Assembly (NCBI RefSeq): GCF_051488685.1
Contig: NZ_JBPSEH010000004.1
Location: 124,001-188,000 of the forward strand
Reading direction: 5' to 3'
DNA from: Melioribacter sp051488685
Lineage (GTDB): Bacteria > Bacteroidota > Ignavibacteria > Ignavibacteriales > Melioribacteraceae
DNA length: 64,000 bases
In this document: one piece after another, positions 6,781 through 15,253 of the stretch
Layout of the letters: every line of letters begins with the position of its first letter
How positions within the stretch are numbered: the first letter of the stretch is position 1
The notes under the pieces: model-generated
What the model saw: the letters and a program-made list of their open reading frames with translations, nothing else
What the model was told of the DNA's origin: nothing
Database searches by the model: none
Position numbers and translations under genes: made by a program

Positions 6781-9072
6781 ATGAAGAAAATAATTTTTGC
6801 ACTAATGGTATTCTGGGCTATAAATATTTATGGCCAGATGCCCATTAAAATCAATAAATCAGCGGAAAAATCATCAATTTCCCTAAGCTATTCCGTTGAT
6901 GTACGACCCTATCTTGAAAAATTCAGCAAAGCTAACGGAATTGACTTTTCAAAAATAGAACCACAGAGGACGCTCAAAAAAAGTTCTATGTGGGGATTTA
7001 CTGTCGGCTCTAAGCATACATGGACCGCTTCGGATTTGGAAAATAACAATTTTTATAACGTACCTTCGACATGCCGTGCCGTCGGAAATAACTGCTATAT
7101 TTTTGTTGAAGATGCTCTCTGGAATAAAGAAACTGTTGATCAGGATGCTGTTAATGCCGTATTAAATGCATTTGACAAATCGACTCCTGCAAATTCAACA
7201 AAAGGCATATACCAAACCGTTGTTGAAACTTTTGGAAATCCCCCAGATGTAGATGGCGATCCGAAAATAATTATTTTAATTCTCGATATTAAAGATGGCT
7301 ATATGGAGTCTGGCGGCTATGTTTCGGGTTATTTCTATTCGTACAATGAAATGCCTAAGAGTGAACCGAATTATTCTTACAGCAACGAAGCAGAAATATA
7401 TTACCTAGATGGCGTGCAGAATAAATTGCTCACCGAAGCAGGACTTACAAACGCTATGAGTACTACAGCTCATGAGTTTCAGCATATGGTCCATTTTAAT
7501 TATATCTCCCAGCAAGAAACCTTTTTCGACGAAGCCTGGTCGCTTGCAGCTGAGTTTATATGTGGTTACGAAATTTATAATCAGAATCTGTATGCTCAGG
7601 AGTCCGATCATTATCTTCTCGACTGGCGTAGAGATGACAACAACGCAGTTTTGACTGACTATTCGAGAGCAGCGCGATTCTCACTCTATCTTTACGAACA
7701 GTATGGTGCGTCGTTCTTTAAAGAATATTTGAATAAGAAAATTAAGGGATTTAATGGAGTATCAAGTACACTCAGTTCATTCGATAATACTCTTACTTCT
7801 TCAACATTGCTTGAGAACTGGTTCCTGGCTAATTTTATCAATGACAGAAATGTAAATCCGAAATGGGGTTATTCCTATCCTGGTCTTCCCAAGATGACGG
7901 ATATCAAATACTTTAATCCAAACGTTTCTGTAGCATCTGCCTCTGTTTTTAAGTACGGAGTCGATTATATTACTTTTACAAATGGTAGCAACTTGAACGT
8001 GAAATTTACAACCAACGAGAAACTTAATATAAAAGCAATTAAGAAGACTTCGTCAGGAAATATCGAAGTTGAAAACGTTCAGTTTGGTACTGATTACTCG
8101 TTAACATCATTTGGGTCCGAATATTCTGCTGTTACTTTTATGGTTTATCATGTTGACCAGAACGCCTATCCACTTACGAAGGCATTTCAATACTCTTTTA
8201 ATGCCACCGGCACTTTCGAAAACAAACCGATCGAAATTGCCTATGACAAAACTGAGCCTGTAGGTGTATATGTATTGAGTGTCGGTGACACTGTTGCGGT
8301 AATATTTGATGGTATTGCAGGTACGCAATTGGATTCAATTAGAGTTGCTTTAAGAAATGAAGTACCAATGGAAGGCGGTGTATGGAGTTCTTTAAGCAAT
8401 AAGGTACTAGCTAAAAGATATGCTCATTTTGAAGCAAAAGGCACAAGTACACCGGCATATAATAATGCAACACAAAGTTACCCGGTTCCTTATCCTAATT
8501 GGGTTACTGTTGATCTTAGAGAATTCAAAATTGATGCAGGTTCGAACTTTGCTGTAGCATTTGTAATCGATGGGGTCTACGAAAATTCTTCTTCGCCCAC
8601 TAATAGAGTAATGCATACCGAGATAACAAGTTCTGGGCCTTATCATAGTTATACTTATTTGCATGAGCCATCAGAAGGTAAACTTCCTGGATGGTATTAC
8701 ATCGGGGATGGCGATAATATTTCGCTCTATTTAATTCGAGCTTATGTCAGTTACAAAGTTAAAGAAAATAAAGAGATAATTGAATTGTTGCCTGCTTCAT
8801 TTAGTCTCGAGCAAAATTATCCTAATCCTTTTAACCCGACGACTATAATTACATATACATTGCCAGAAATGAGTGAAGTGCAAATAAAAATATATGATAT
8901 TCTGGGAAGGGAAGTAAGGAATTTAATTAATGAAGTAAAGAGTGCGGGTAAGCACAGTATCCTCTGGGACGGCAAAGACAATTCCGGAAATCGCGTAAAC
9001 AGCGGAACCTATTTCTATCAAATAAAAGCCGGAAATTTTGTCCAGACGAGAAAAATGTTGATGGTTAAGTGA
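6781..9072 (+). CDS. Secreted M30-like zinc metalloprotease with T9SS sorting domain
   Basis: A 763-residue exported protein. It has a signal peptide (IIFALMVFWAINIYGQ) and a propeptide-like region. The zinc site has His231-Glu232-Phe-Gln-His235 in AHEFQHMVHFNY, with the downstream EAWSLAAEF glutamate as a likely third ligand, the pattern of hyicolysin-type (M30) peptidases. A beta-rich middle region contains lectin/CUB-like strands. The C-terminal 90 residues are a type A sorting domain of type IX secretion (EQNYPNPFNPTT, VQIKIYDILGREV, GTYFYQIKAG). It should be exported across the outer membrane and surface-attached or released. The substrate is unknown. Confidence 0.85.
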   Translation: MKKIIFALMVFWAINIYGQMPIKINKSAEKSSISLSYSVDVRPYLEKFSKANGIDFSKIEPQRTLKKSSMWGFTVGSKHTWTASDLENNNFYNVPSTCRAVGNNCYIFVEDALWNKETVDQDAVNAVLNAFDKSTPANSTKGIYQTVVETFGNPPDVDGDPKIIILILDIKDGYMESGGYVSGYFYSYNEMPKSEPNYSYSNEAEIYYLDGVQNKLLTEAGLTNAMSTTAHEFQHMVHFNYISQQETFFDEAWSLAAEFICGYEIYNQNLYAQESDHYLLDWRRDDNNAVLTDYSRAARFSLYLYEQYGASFFKEYLNKKIKGFNGVSSTLSSFDNTLTSSTLLENWFLANFINDRNVNPKWGYSYPGLPKMTDIKYFNPNVSVASASVFKYGVDYITFTNGSNLNVKFTTNEKLNIKAIKKTSSGNIEVENVQFGTDYSLTSFGSEYSAVTFMVYHVDQNAYPLTKAFQYSFNATGTFENKPIEIAYDKTEPVGVYVLSVGDTVAVIFDGIAGTQLDSIRVALRNEVPMEGGVWSSLSNKVLAKRYAHFEAKGTSTPAYNNATQSYPVPYPNWVTVDLREFKIDAGSNFAVAFVIDGVYENSSSPTNRVMHTEITSSGPYHSYTYLHEPSEGKLPGWYYIGDGDNISLYLIRAYVSYKVKENKEIIELLPASFSLEQNYPNPFNPTTIITYTLPEMSEVQIKIYDILGREVRNLINEVKSAGKHSILWDGKDNSGNRVNSGTYFYQIKAGNFVQTRKMLMVK

Positions 9073-9079
9073 GTAAAGA

Positions 9080-9142
9080 GGGATTAGAATTTAGGGATTA
9101 GGGAATAGGGATTAGGGATTAGGGGTTAGAGATTAGGGGTTA
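9080..9142 (+). repeat. Degenerate GGGATTA heptamer array
   Basis: About nine 7-bp units in a row: GGGATTA, a drifted unit, GGGATTA, GGGAATA, GGGATTA twice, GGGGTTA, GAGATTA, GGGGTTA. It sits between the stop of the protease gene and the convergent terminator. It has no coding potential and looks like slippage-driven expansion. It resembles a telomeric repeat only by base composition. Confidence 0.85.
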
Positions 9143-9164
9143 AGATTTGATTAAATTTAATAAG

Positions 9165-9200
9165 AGGAGCCTCAGCGGGATAGAGAGAGGCTCCTTTATT
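9165..9200. terminator. Terminator between convergent protease and kamA genes
   Basis: AGGAGCCTC (9165-9173) pairs with GAGGCTCCT (9187-9195) with a 13-base loop. On the plus strand it is followed by TTATTTTTATA. On the minus strand the flank is CTTATTAAATTT, a weaker U tract. It can therefore end the plus-strand protease transcript and, less strongly, the kamA operon. Confidence 0.75.
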
Positions 9201-9201
9201 T

Positions 9202-10356
9202 TTATATTATTTCATAGACTGGAGTAGTTACTTTGCCATTCTTCTTGAGCTTCTTAGGTTGAGGAAGCTTAGTGTTACCGTTATCGGATGTTTCCACTTT
9301 AATTTTGGTTTCATCATTCTTTGCTTCACGATAAACGTAAATTTTATTTTGGTAATTACGCATTACAATTTTTTCTTCGTCACGATGCAAAATATAATCA
9401 GGTAGAACGGGTATTTTGCCACCACCGCCTGGTGCATCAATTACAAAATGTGGAATTGCCAATCCGCTTATGTTTCCGCGTAGTGCAAACATTATTTCAA
9501 GTCCTTTATCGAGCGTAGTTCTAAAATGGTTAGCGCCCCGTGTTTCATCAGCCATAAAAAGGTAATAAGGTCTTACGCGAATTTTAAGTAATTTTAGGAA
9601 CAACTCTTTTAAAACTTCCGGGTCGTCGTTAACACCTTTCATTAATACTGCTTGATTATTAACAGGGAAGCCAGCATCTACAAGCATCTGGCAGGCTCTA
9701 GAACTTTCAGGAGTAATTTCCCAGGGGTGATTAAAATGCGTATTGATGTAGATAGGATGATATTTTTTTAGCATCTCAACAAGTTTAGGTGTAATTCGAT
9801 GAGGCAAAACGCACGGCATCTTTGTGCCAAGACGTATTATTTCAATGTGAGGAATCTGGCGTATTCTTTTAATTATTTTTTCGAGCATTGTGTCGGTGAG
9901 CATTAGCGGGTCGCCACCGGACATAATGACATCACGTACTTCGGTATGTTCTTCGAGATATTTAAATGCCGATTCAAGCTGACGCATCGAAATTTTATCT
10001 GAGTTGCCCACTTTCCTTTTCCTCGTGCAAAATCGGCAGTACATTCCACATTGACTCGTAGTTAGGAACAATACTCGATCGGGATATCGATGAGTAATGT
10101 TTGGCACAGGACTCATAGCATCTTCTTGAAGAGGGTCTTCATAACCCTCGAGATCCTCAAGTTCTTTAACGTCGGGAACGCATTGAAGCCAAATTGGGTC
10201 GCCGGGGTAGCGGATTAAGCTGAGGTAATAAGGATTAATGCGTGCTTGAAAAAATTCGTCGAGCTCCTCGGCCACTTTTCTGTCGAGTTTGAATTTTTCA
10301 ACGAGTTGATCTACTGTGTGTATACTATCTCTAATCATTTGTTGCCAGAGTTCCAT
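9202..10356 (-). CDS. kamA: Lysine 2,3-aminomutase (KamA family)
   Basis: A 384-residue radical SAM, PLP-dependent enzyme predicted to convert L-lysine to L-beta-lysine. The [4Fe-4S] ligands are Cys103, Cys107 and Cys110 in CGMYCRFC. The PLP lysine motif PGGGGKIPVLPDY is present near residue 320. The basic RKRK after the cluster motif and SGGDPLML are typical of the family. Length and the C-terminal PLP region fit KamA better than the shorter EpmB. The ATG is preceded by AAAGGG at a good distance. It is the last of four tightly packed genes (two ATP-grasp ligases, GNAT, KamA), so the beta-lysine is probably conjugated by its neighbours. Alternatively it feeds N-acetyl-beta-lysine osmolyte formation. 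Confidence 0.9.
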   Translation of the reverse strand: MELWQQMIRDSIHTVDQLVEKFKLDRKVAEELDEFFQARINPYYLSLIRYPGDPIWLQCVPDVKELEDLEGYEDPLQEDAMSPVPNITHRYPDRVLFLTTSQCGMYCRFCTRKRKVGNSDKISMRQLESAFKYLEEHTEVRDVIMSGGDPLMLTDTMLEKIIKRIRQIPHIEIIRLGTKMPCVLPHRITPKLVEMLKKYHPIYINTHFNHPWEITPESSRACQMLVDAGFPVNNQAVLMKGVNDDPEVLKELFLKLLKIRVRPYYLFMADETRGANHFRTTLDKGLEIMFALRGNISGLAIPHFVIDAPGGGGKIPVLPDYILHRDEEKIVMRNYQNKIYVYREAKNDETKIKVETSDNGNTKLPQPKKLKKNGKVTTPVYEII

Positions 10357-10373
10357 TTTTGTGCCCTTTATTT

Positions 10374-10847
10374 TTATTTTTTTATATACTTTCCGAAGAC
10401 AATAAGATTATCGTTTAGTTTGTAAAAATCTTTTATTTCGGCAACAATCGAGTAATTATTTCTGAAATAAAAATTCCGCGTCTCGTTATAGTTATCTTGC
10501 GAAGAAGTTTCTGCAAGTATCCACCTGCCGTTGTTTGTAATAGCAAATTTTTCGGCATGTTCGAGTAATTTTTTTCCGATCCCTTTATTCTGAAATTTCT
10601 TAGCTACTACTATCCAATAAAGGTCGAAAACCCCATCGGTCAAAGGTCTGCGTCCGATGCAATAGTAACCTGCAATTTTTGAACCTCGAAGATATACGAA
10701 TACATTATAGTTATCGATGCCATCTTTTTCTAAAGCTTCTTCTATTAGTTCAATGGCAACCTTTTTTTCCTCTTGGCTGAAATTGTCAATACTATCGATA
10801 ATCTCAAATAATTGTTGCTTGTCTTCAGATTGCAGCTTGCGTATCAT
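10374..10847 (-). CDS. GNAT family N-acetyltransferase
   Basis: A 157-residue GNAT domain. I choose the ATG at 10847 because GAGGA lies six bases upstream and IRKLQSED is a typical first strand. The longer frame from 10877 would overlap the upstream gene by 53 bases. Strand 4 and the acetyl-CoA loop are visible as DLYWIVVAKKFQNKGIGKKLL (Q/R-x-x-G-x-G/A class). The end, ETRNFYFRNNYSIVAEIKDFY, fits the family. It overlaps the upstream ATP-grasp gene by 23 bases and is 17 bases from kamA. It may acetylate an amine on beta-lysine or its conjugate. It is shorter than described AblB proteins, so an AblB assignment is not secure. Confidence 0.8.
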   Translation of the reverse strand: MIRKLQSEDKQQLFEIIDSIDNFSQEEKKVAIELIEEALEKDGIDNYNVFVYLRGSKIAGYYCIGRRPLTDGVFDLYWIVVAKKFQNKGIGKKLLEHAEKFAITNNGRWILAETSSQDNYNETRNFYFRNNYSIVAEIKDFYKLNDNLIVFGKYIKK

Positions 10848-11883
10848 ATCGTATCCTCTTTTCTGCAAGTTCAGCAATTGTTAAAATAATATCTTCAAAA
10901 CTTAAACCTGCAGCATTGGCAGACCTTATAAATCCTGCATCGGGTGATATATCGGGATTTGGATTGACTTCTATTACGTAGGGCACATTTCTTTTACTTA
11001 ATCGAATATCAATCCTCGCATAATCCCTGCAGTCCAATGCATTGTATGCAGCTTGAGCAGTTCTCTTAATTTTTTCTTCTACATCTTTTGGTAGTTTAGC
11101 CGGGCATTCGGGCACAGTATGGTTATAATAGATGCTCTCGGGCGACCATTTGGCTTCGTAAGTTATAATCTTCGGTAAGTTCTCAGGCAAGCTGTCGAAT
11201 TTTATCTCAGACAAAGGTAGTATTAGTGTATCAAGGATAGCAACATTAATTTCCCTTCCCTCGATATATTCTTCTATTAAAATTTCTTGTTTGTATGTTC
11301 TGAAAAGATATTCAAGTTGTTCATACAGTTCAGTAAAGTTTCTGACTAACGAGTTTTCCGAAATTCCTATGCTTGCATCTTCTCTTGCAAGTTTTGTTAT
11401 AACCGGAAATTTCAATGAAAAATCTTCTCTTCTTGGATAAGAATTCAATTCAACGACTATAAATTTTGGAGTAAGAATACCATCTGATAATAAAATTTGT
11501 TTTGTTCTGCTTTTGTTTAAACAATTGCCAAGACAAAGCGGCGTATTTCCTGTATATGAAATTTCAAGAAGTTCATACACGCCTGCAATATAACTTTCAA
11601 AATTTGCATTTCCCTCGACTGACTCAACAAGGTTGAATACAAAGTCTGGGGAAATTGCTCTTAATTTGTCGATAAAATTTTTTATGTCTTTATTTACCGA
11701 AAGTACTTCTACTGAAGTATATTTTTTATTTAGAATCGAACGAATATTTTCAATCTGTTCGACAACGTTTTTTTCAGAGGAATCAATGTAATTAGTAATT
11801 TCAAGAGAATGTTTACCTGTGTAATTCTCATAGTAACGAACTGGTTCGTTAAAACAAATCAATATCTTTTTGTCACTCTTCAT
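10825..11883 (-). CDS. ATP-grasp ligase, D-Ala-D-Ala ligase-like (second of pair)
   Basis: A 352-residue ATP-grasp enzyme. The N-terminal Rossmann part contains DFVFNLVESVEGN and YTGNTPLCLGNCLNKSRTK. The ATP-grasp core has FPVITKLAREDASIGI, an LIEEYIEGREINVAIL hinge, YARIDIRL and VIEVNPNPDISPDAGF with the metal-binding Glu and Asn. The sequence is clearly paralogous to the preceding gene and is not a housekeeping Ddl: the omega-loop and serine region differ, and two copies sit together. It overlaps that gene by four bases (ATGA). Ligases of this class join a carboxylate to an amine through an acyl phosphate. The substrates here are unknown, but kamA in the same operon suggests lysine or beta-lysine as one partner. 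Confidence 0.8.
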   Translation of the reverse strand: MKSDKKILICFNEPVRYYENYTGKHSLEITNYIDSSEKNVVEQIENIRSILNKKYTSVEVLSVNKDIKNFIDKLRAISPDFVFNLVESVEGNANFESYIAGVYELLEISYTGNTPLCLGNCLNKSRTKQILLSDGILTPKFIVVELNSYPRREDFSLKFPVITKLAREDASIGISENSLVRNFTELYEQLEYLFRTYKQEILIEEYIEGREINVAILDTLILPLSEIKFDSLPENLPKIITYEAKWSPESIYYNHTVPECPAKLPKDVEEKIKRTAQAAYNALDCRDYARIDIRLSKRNVPYVIEVNPNPDISPDAGFIRSANAAGLSFEDIILTIAELAEKRIRYDTQAAI

Positions 11884-12956
11884 ATGAGATTGTACCTTTT
11901 TGCAGCGTGGTAAAGTACTTTGTTAATCATTTCGCTGTAGGATAAACCAGCTGCTCGTGCAGCTTTAGGAAAACAGGAATTATCTTCTGGATTTGGTAAA
12001 ACTCCAGGCAAAGGATTAACTTCTATAACATTTGGAATATCGTTAATATCGAGGCGGATGTCGATTCGAGCCCAGTCACGGCATCTTAAAATCTTATATG
12101 TAGAGAGTGCCGTCTTTTCAATCTGTATTTTAAGGTTATCGTCCAGTTGAGCAGGGCAGTTGAATATATTGAGCGGATTTTCTGGTGTATCGACAATCCA
12201 CTTTGCTTCGAAAGAATAAATGGGAAGAAGATTTTCAGGCAACGAACTGTAGTTTATTTCTACAATTGGTAAAACTTCGATGTCGTCGTTGTTACCCATT
12301 ATTGCAACGGTAAATTCGCGCCCGGGAAGAAACTCTTCTATCAATAAAGGTTGCTTATATGTATCGAGAAGTTCAGATAATCTTGTATGCAGCTCCTGTG
12401 TGTTGTTTACAAGTGATGAGTTAAATATTCCTTTGCTGGAGCCTTCAGCGATTGGTTTTATAATTACCGGGAATGAAAGTGTAAAATTTATAATGTCATC
12501 AATTGATTCTACAGTCATGAACTTAGCGTTAGGAATTCCGTAATAGGAAAGAATTTCTTTTGTTCTGGATTTGTCCAGGCATGTAGTAAGCGTTAGGGGA
12601 TCAGAACCTGTATAAGGAATGCCGAGCATGTCGAGCATAGCTGGAATTTGTGCTTCGCGGCTTATACCATTAAAACCTTCTGCTACATTAAAAACTATAT
12701 CAGGTTTGAGTGCCCTGAATTTTTCATAGGCTTCTTCATTTGCTTCGATTAAATATACTTCGTGAAATAGTTCGAGTGCATCTTTTATAGCATTTATCGT
12801 TTCGATAGTATCCCATTCTGCATAAGTGTCGTTCATTGTTAAGGTGTTGTTATTTTGAAAAGAGAGAGAGGTGCCTTCGGAAGTACTATCGACATCCGGT
12901 TTAATGTTATATGCTAATGCTAATCTCAGTCTTCTATTTAGTAAAGAAGAACTAAT
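11880..12956 (-). CDS. ATP-grasp ligase, D-Ala-D-Ala ligase-like (first of pair, non-ATG start likely)
   Basis: The frame beginning at the first ATG (12836) gives 318 residues, but it lacks a Shine-Dalgarno and cuts off the N-terminal beta strand. The same frame is open for a further 40 codons upstream and encodes RLRLALAYNIKPD, the expected first strand of this ligase family. The only plausible starts there are ATT at 12956, with AAAAAGGA six bases before it, or CTG at 12929. With ATT the protein has 358 residues, close to its 352-residue paralogue. Core motifs are DIVFNVAEGFNG, REAQIPAMLDMLGIPYTGSDP, FPVIIKPIAEGSSKGI, ARIDIRL and VIEVNPLPGVLP. It opens the four-gene operon with kamA. Confidence 0.75.
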   Translation of the reverse strand: MSSSLLNRRLRLALAYNIKPDVDSTSEGTSLSFQNNNTLTMNDTYAEWDTIETINAIKDALELFHEVYLIEANEEAYEKFRALKPDIVFNVAEGFNGISREAQIPAMLDMLGIPYTGSDPLTLTTCLDKSRTKEILSYYGIPNAKFMTVESIDDIINFTLSFPVIIKPIAEGSSKGIFNSSLVNNTQELHTRLSELLDTYKQPLLIEEFLPGREFTVAIMGNNDDIEVLPIVEINYSSLPENLLPIYSFEAKWIVDTPENPLNIFNCPAQLDDNLKIQIEKTALSTYKILRCRDWARIDIRLDINDIPNVIEVNPLPGVLPNPEDNSCFPKAARAAGLSYSEMINKVLYHAAKRYNLI

Positions 12957-12984
12957 AGGAAATCCTTTTTATTTTTTTGTTACC

Positions 12985-13012
12985 AATATACAGATTTAAA
13001 AATTTTTTGCAA
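12985..13012 (-). promoter_or_regulatory. Candidate promoter of the ATP-grasp/kamA operon
   Basis: On the minus strand TTGCAA (13012-13007) and TATATT (12990-12985) are separated by 16 bases, about 30 bases before the proposed ATT start. No other promoter-like pair lies in the 70 bases between recG and this gene. Confidence 0.4.
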
Positions 13013-13028
13013 GAACAATAATAAATAA

Positions 13029-15200
13029 TTAACCTATTTGTGATAATAAAATGTGTTTCGAATAAGTTTCTCTTAATACTTCTTTGATTCTAATATGCTC
13101 TTGTTGTTCTAGAAGAGGATCAGCATTAATTATATTGAAAGCAGCAGCGCGCGCAGAGTAAAGAATATCAAAGTCCTCAGCAATATTTGCATATTTAAAT
13201 TCAGGCAATCCACTTTGCTTAGTACCAAAGAGATCGCCAGGTCCTCTTAATTTTAAGTCTATTTCAGATAACTCGAAGCCGCTGTTATATTTTGTCATCG
13301 CGTTTAAGCGTATCAATGTTTTGTATTTTTCTATTTGATTTGACGAAAGGTAGTCGAAATTAAAGTTGAATTGGTCAATCTTAACAGCAAATTCATCCTT
13401 TGTAATTAATATACAATAGGCTTGCTTGTCGCTGCGTCCAACTCTTCCTCTTAATTGATGCAACTGTGAAAGTCCGAATCTGTAAGCGTCGTGAATAACG
13501 ATAATGTTTGCATCGGGTATATCGATGCCCACTTCAATTACTGTCGTCGTTACAAGTACATCAAATTCTTTACGAGCAAAACTCATCATCACTTCTTCTT
13601 TTTCTTGCCATTTCATTCTGCCATGTATTAGGGCAACTCTCAAATCAGTTAAATGGTTTTTGCGAAGAATTTCGTATTGCGCAATTGCAGCTTTGAGATC
13701 GAGTGTTTCTGAGTCTTCAATAAGCGGATAAACAAGAAAAGCCTGATAACCTTCTTTTACTTTCTGTTTTATGAAATTATAGATGTCTTTTAATTTACTT
13801 TCTCCTCGCAGAACTGTTTTAATAGGTTTTCTATTAGCAGGCATTTCGTCGATAACCGAAACATCGAGGTCGCCATAAAGTGTCATTGATAGAGTTCGTG
13901 GAATGGGAGTAGCTGTCATAATCAGTATATCGGGGTTCAATCCTTTGTTAATTAATCGAGAACGTTGCAATACTCCGAAACGGTGCTGTTCGTCGATTAC
14001 TACTAAGCCTAGTTTATTGAATTCGACATTATCTTCTATCAGGGCGTGAGTTCCTATTATAATTTTTGCGTCTCCCGATTTTATACTTTCGAGAAACATT
14101 TCCCGTTCTTTTTTCTTTTGTCCTCCAATTAGCAAAGCAACTTTAATCCCGAGTGGTTTAAGAAGCTCGGATATTTTTTTATAATGTTGGTCGGCAAGAA
14201 TTTCGGTGGGAGCCATCAAAGCCGATTGGTAACCACAACCGGAAGCAATTAGCATTGCAATCAAAGCCACGATAGTTTTACCACTACCGACATCGCCTTG
14301 TAGCAACCGATTCATCGGTCGGTTACTTTCGAGGTCGACACGTATTTCATGTAATGCTTTCAACTGCGAGCGAGTTAAATCAAAGGGAAGTAGTTTTAAA
14401 AAGCTTTTAATTAATTCTGCATTAGTTTTGTATGTATTTGTTTTGGTTTGACTTTTTAGATGTTGCTTTCTGAGAGCAACAAGGATCTCAAAATAAAATA
14501 ATTCTTCGAATTTGAATCTATAACGAGCACGTTCCAGAATTTCATTTGATTCGGGAAAATGAATATTTTTTAGAGCAAGGTTAAGTGGCAGTAGATTATA
14601 GTCTTTGATAATTTTTGTAGGTAGAGTTTCATCTATCGAATTGGCAAACTCAGTAACAGCCTGTGAAACTATTCTGCGTAGTCCAAGGTCGCCTAAATTA
14701 ATCGAACGGAGTTCTTTTGGAATTCTGTAGAAGGGAATAATCTTACCAGTGTTCAAGAAATCGTTCGACTCTTTGTCGCTGATTCTATCAAAATCTGGAT
14801 GTACAAATTGAAGATGTCCATATTTGGTAATTATGGGTTTAGCAGAGATGGCAAAATAATAGCCCGCGTTGAAAACATCTTTAAAATAATTAATGCCCTG
14901 AAACCAAACGCACTCGAAAGAACCAGTGTTATCGCTAAAGAATACTTTCAACAATTGCTTCTTGCCGTATCGTATTATTTCCTTATCTGTGACTCTGCCA
15001 ATAATGGTTACTTCACCTTCATAGCCATTTCTAAGATATTGAACAACCTTAATACTGGAAAGAATGGTAGAACGGTCTAAATATTTTGAAGGGAAATAAA
15101 AGAGAAGATCTTTTATTTTTTCTATACCAATTTTAGAAAAAGCCTTAGCTCGTTTAGGACCAACAAATTTGAGATACTGAATAGATGAGTTTAAGTCCAT
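13029..15200 (-). CDS. recG: ATP-dependent DNA helicase RecG
   Basis: A 723-residue superfamily 2 helicase that reverses stalled replication forks and branch-migrates Holliday junctions. The N-terminal helical and wedge/OB parts (VGPKRAKAFSKIGI, GEVTIIGRV) are followed by helicase motifs I (GDVGSGKT), Ia (MAPTEILADQH), II (DEQHRFG), III (TATPIPRTL), V (TTTVIEVGIDIPDAN) and VI (QLRGRVGRS). The length is slightly above the usual 690. The ATG has only a weak upstream ribosome site. It runs ahead of the ATP-grasp operon in the same direction but is separated from it by a candidate promoter. Confidence 0.95.
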   Translation of the reverse strand: MDLNSSIQYLKFVGPKRAKAFSKIGIEKIKDLLFYFPSKYLDRSTILSSIKVVQYLRNGYEGEVTIIGRVTDKEIIRYGKKQLLKVFFSDNTGSFECVWFQGINYFKDVFNAGYYFAISAKPIITKYGHLQFVHPDFDRISDKESNDFLNTGKIIPFYRIPKELRSINLGDLGLRRIVSQAVTEFANSIDETLPTKIIKDYNLLPLNLALKNIHFPESNEILERARYRFKFEELFYFEILVALRKQHLKSQTKTNTYKTNAELIKSFLKLLPFDLTRSQLKALHEIRVDLESNRPMNRLLQGDVGSGKTIVALIAMLIASGCGYQSALMAPTEILADQHYKKISELLKPLGIKVALLIGGQKKKEREMFLESIKSGDAKIIIGTHALIEDNVEFNKLGLVVIDEQHRFGVLQRSRLINKGLNPDILIMTATPIPRTLSMTLYGDLDVSVIDEMPANRKPIKTVLRGESKLKDIYNFIKQKVKEGYQAFLVYPLIEDSETLDLKAAIAQYEILRKNHLTDLRVALIHGRMKWQEKEEVMMSFARKEFDVLVTTTVIEVGIDIPDANIIVIHDAYRFGLSQLHQLRGRVGRSDKQAYCILITKDEFAVKIDQFNFNFDYLSSNQIEKYKTLIRLNAMTKYNSGFELSEIDLKLRGPGDLFGTKQSGLPEFKYANIAEDFDILYSARAAAFNIINADPLLEQQEHIRIKEVLRETYSKHILLSQIG

Positions 15201-15253
15201 CTGTTCAAAATTTTTAGGTCAAGATAATAAAAAAGGTGGAAAGAAATGAAGTG

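Noticed and set aside
9080..9142. Telomere-type sequence
   Set aside because: The 7-bp unit drifts, is internal between two genes and is only 63 bp long.
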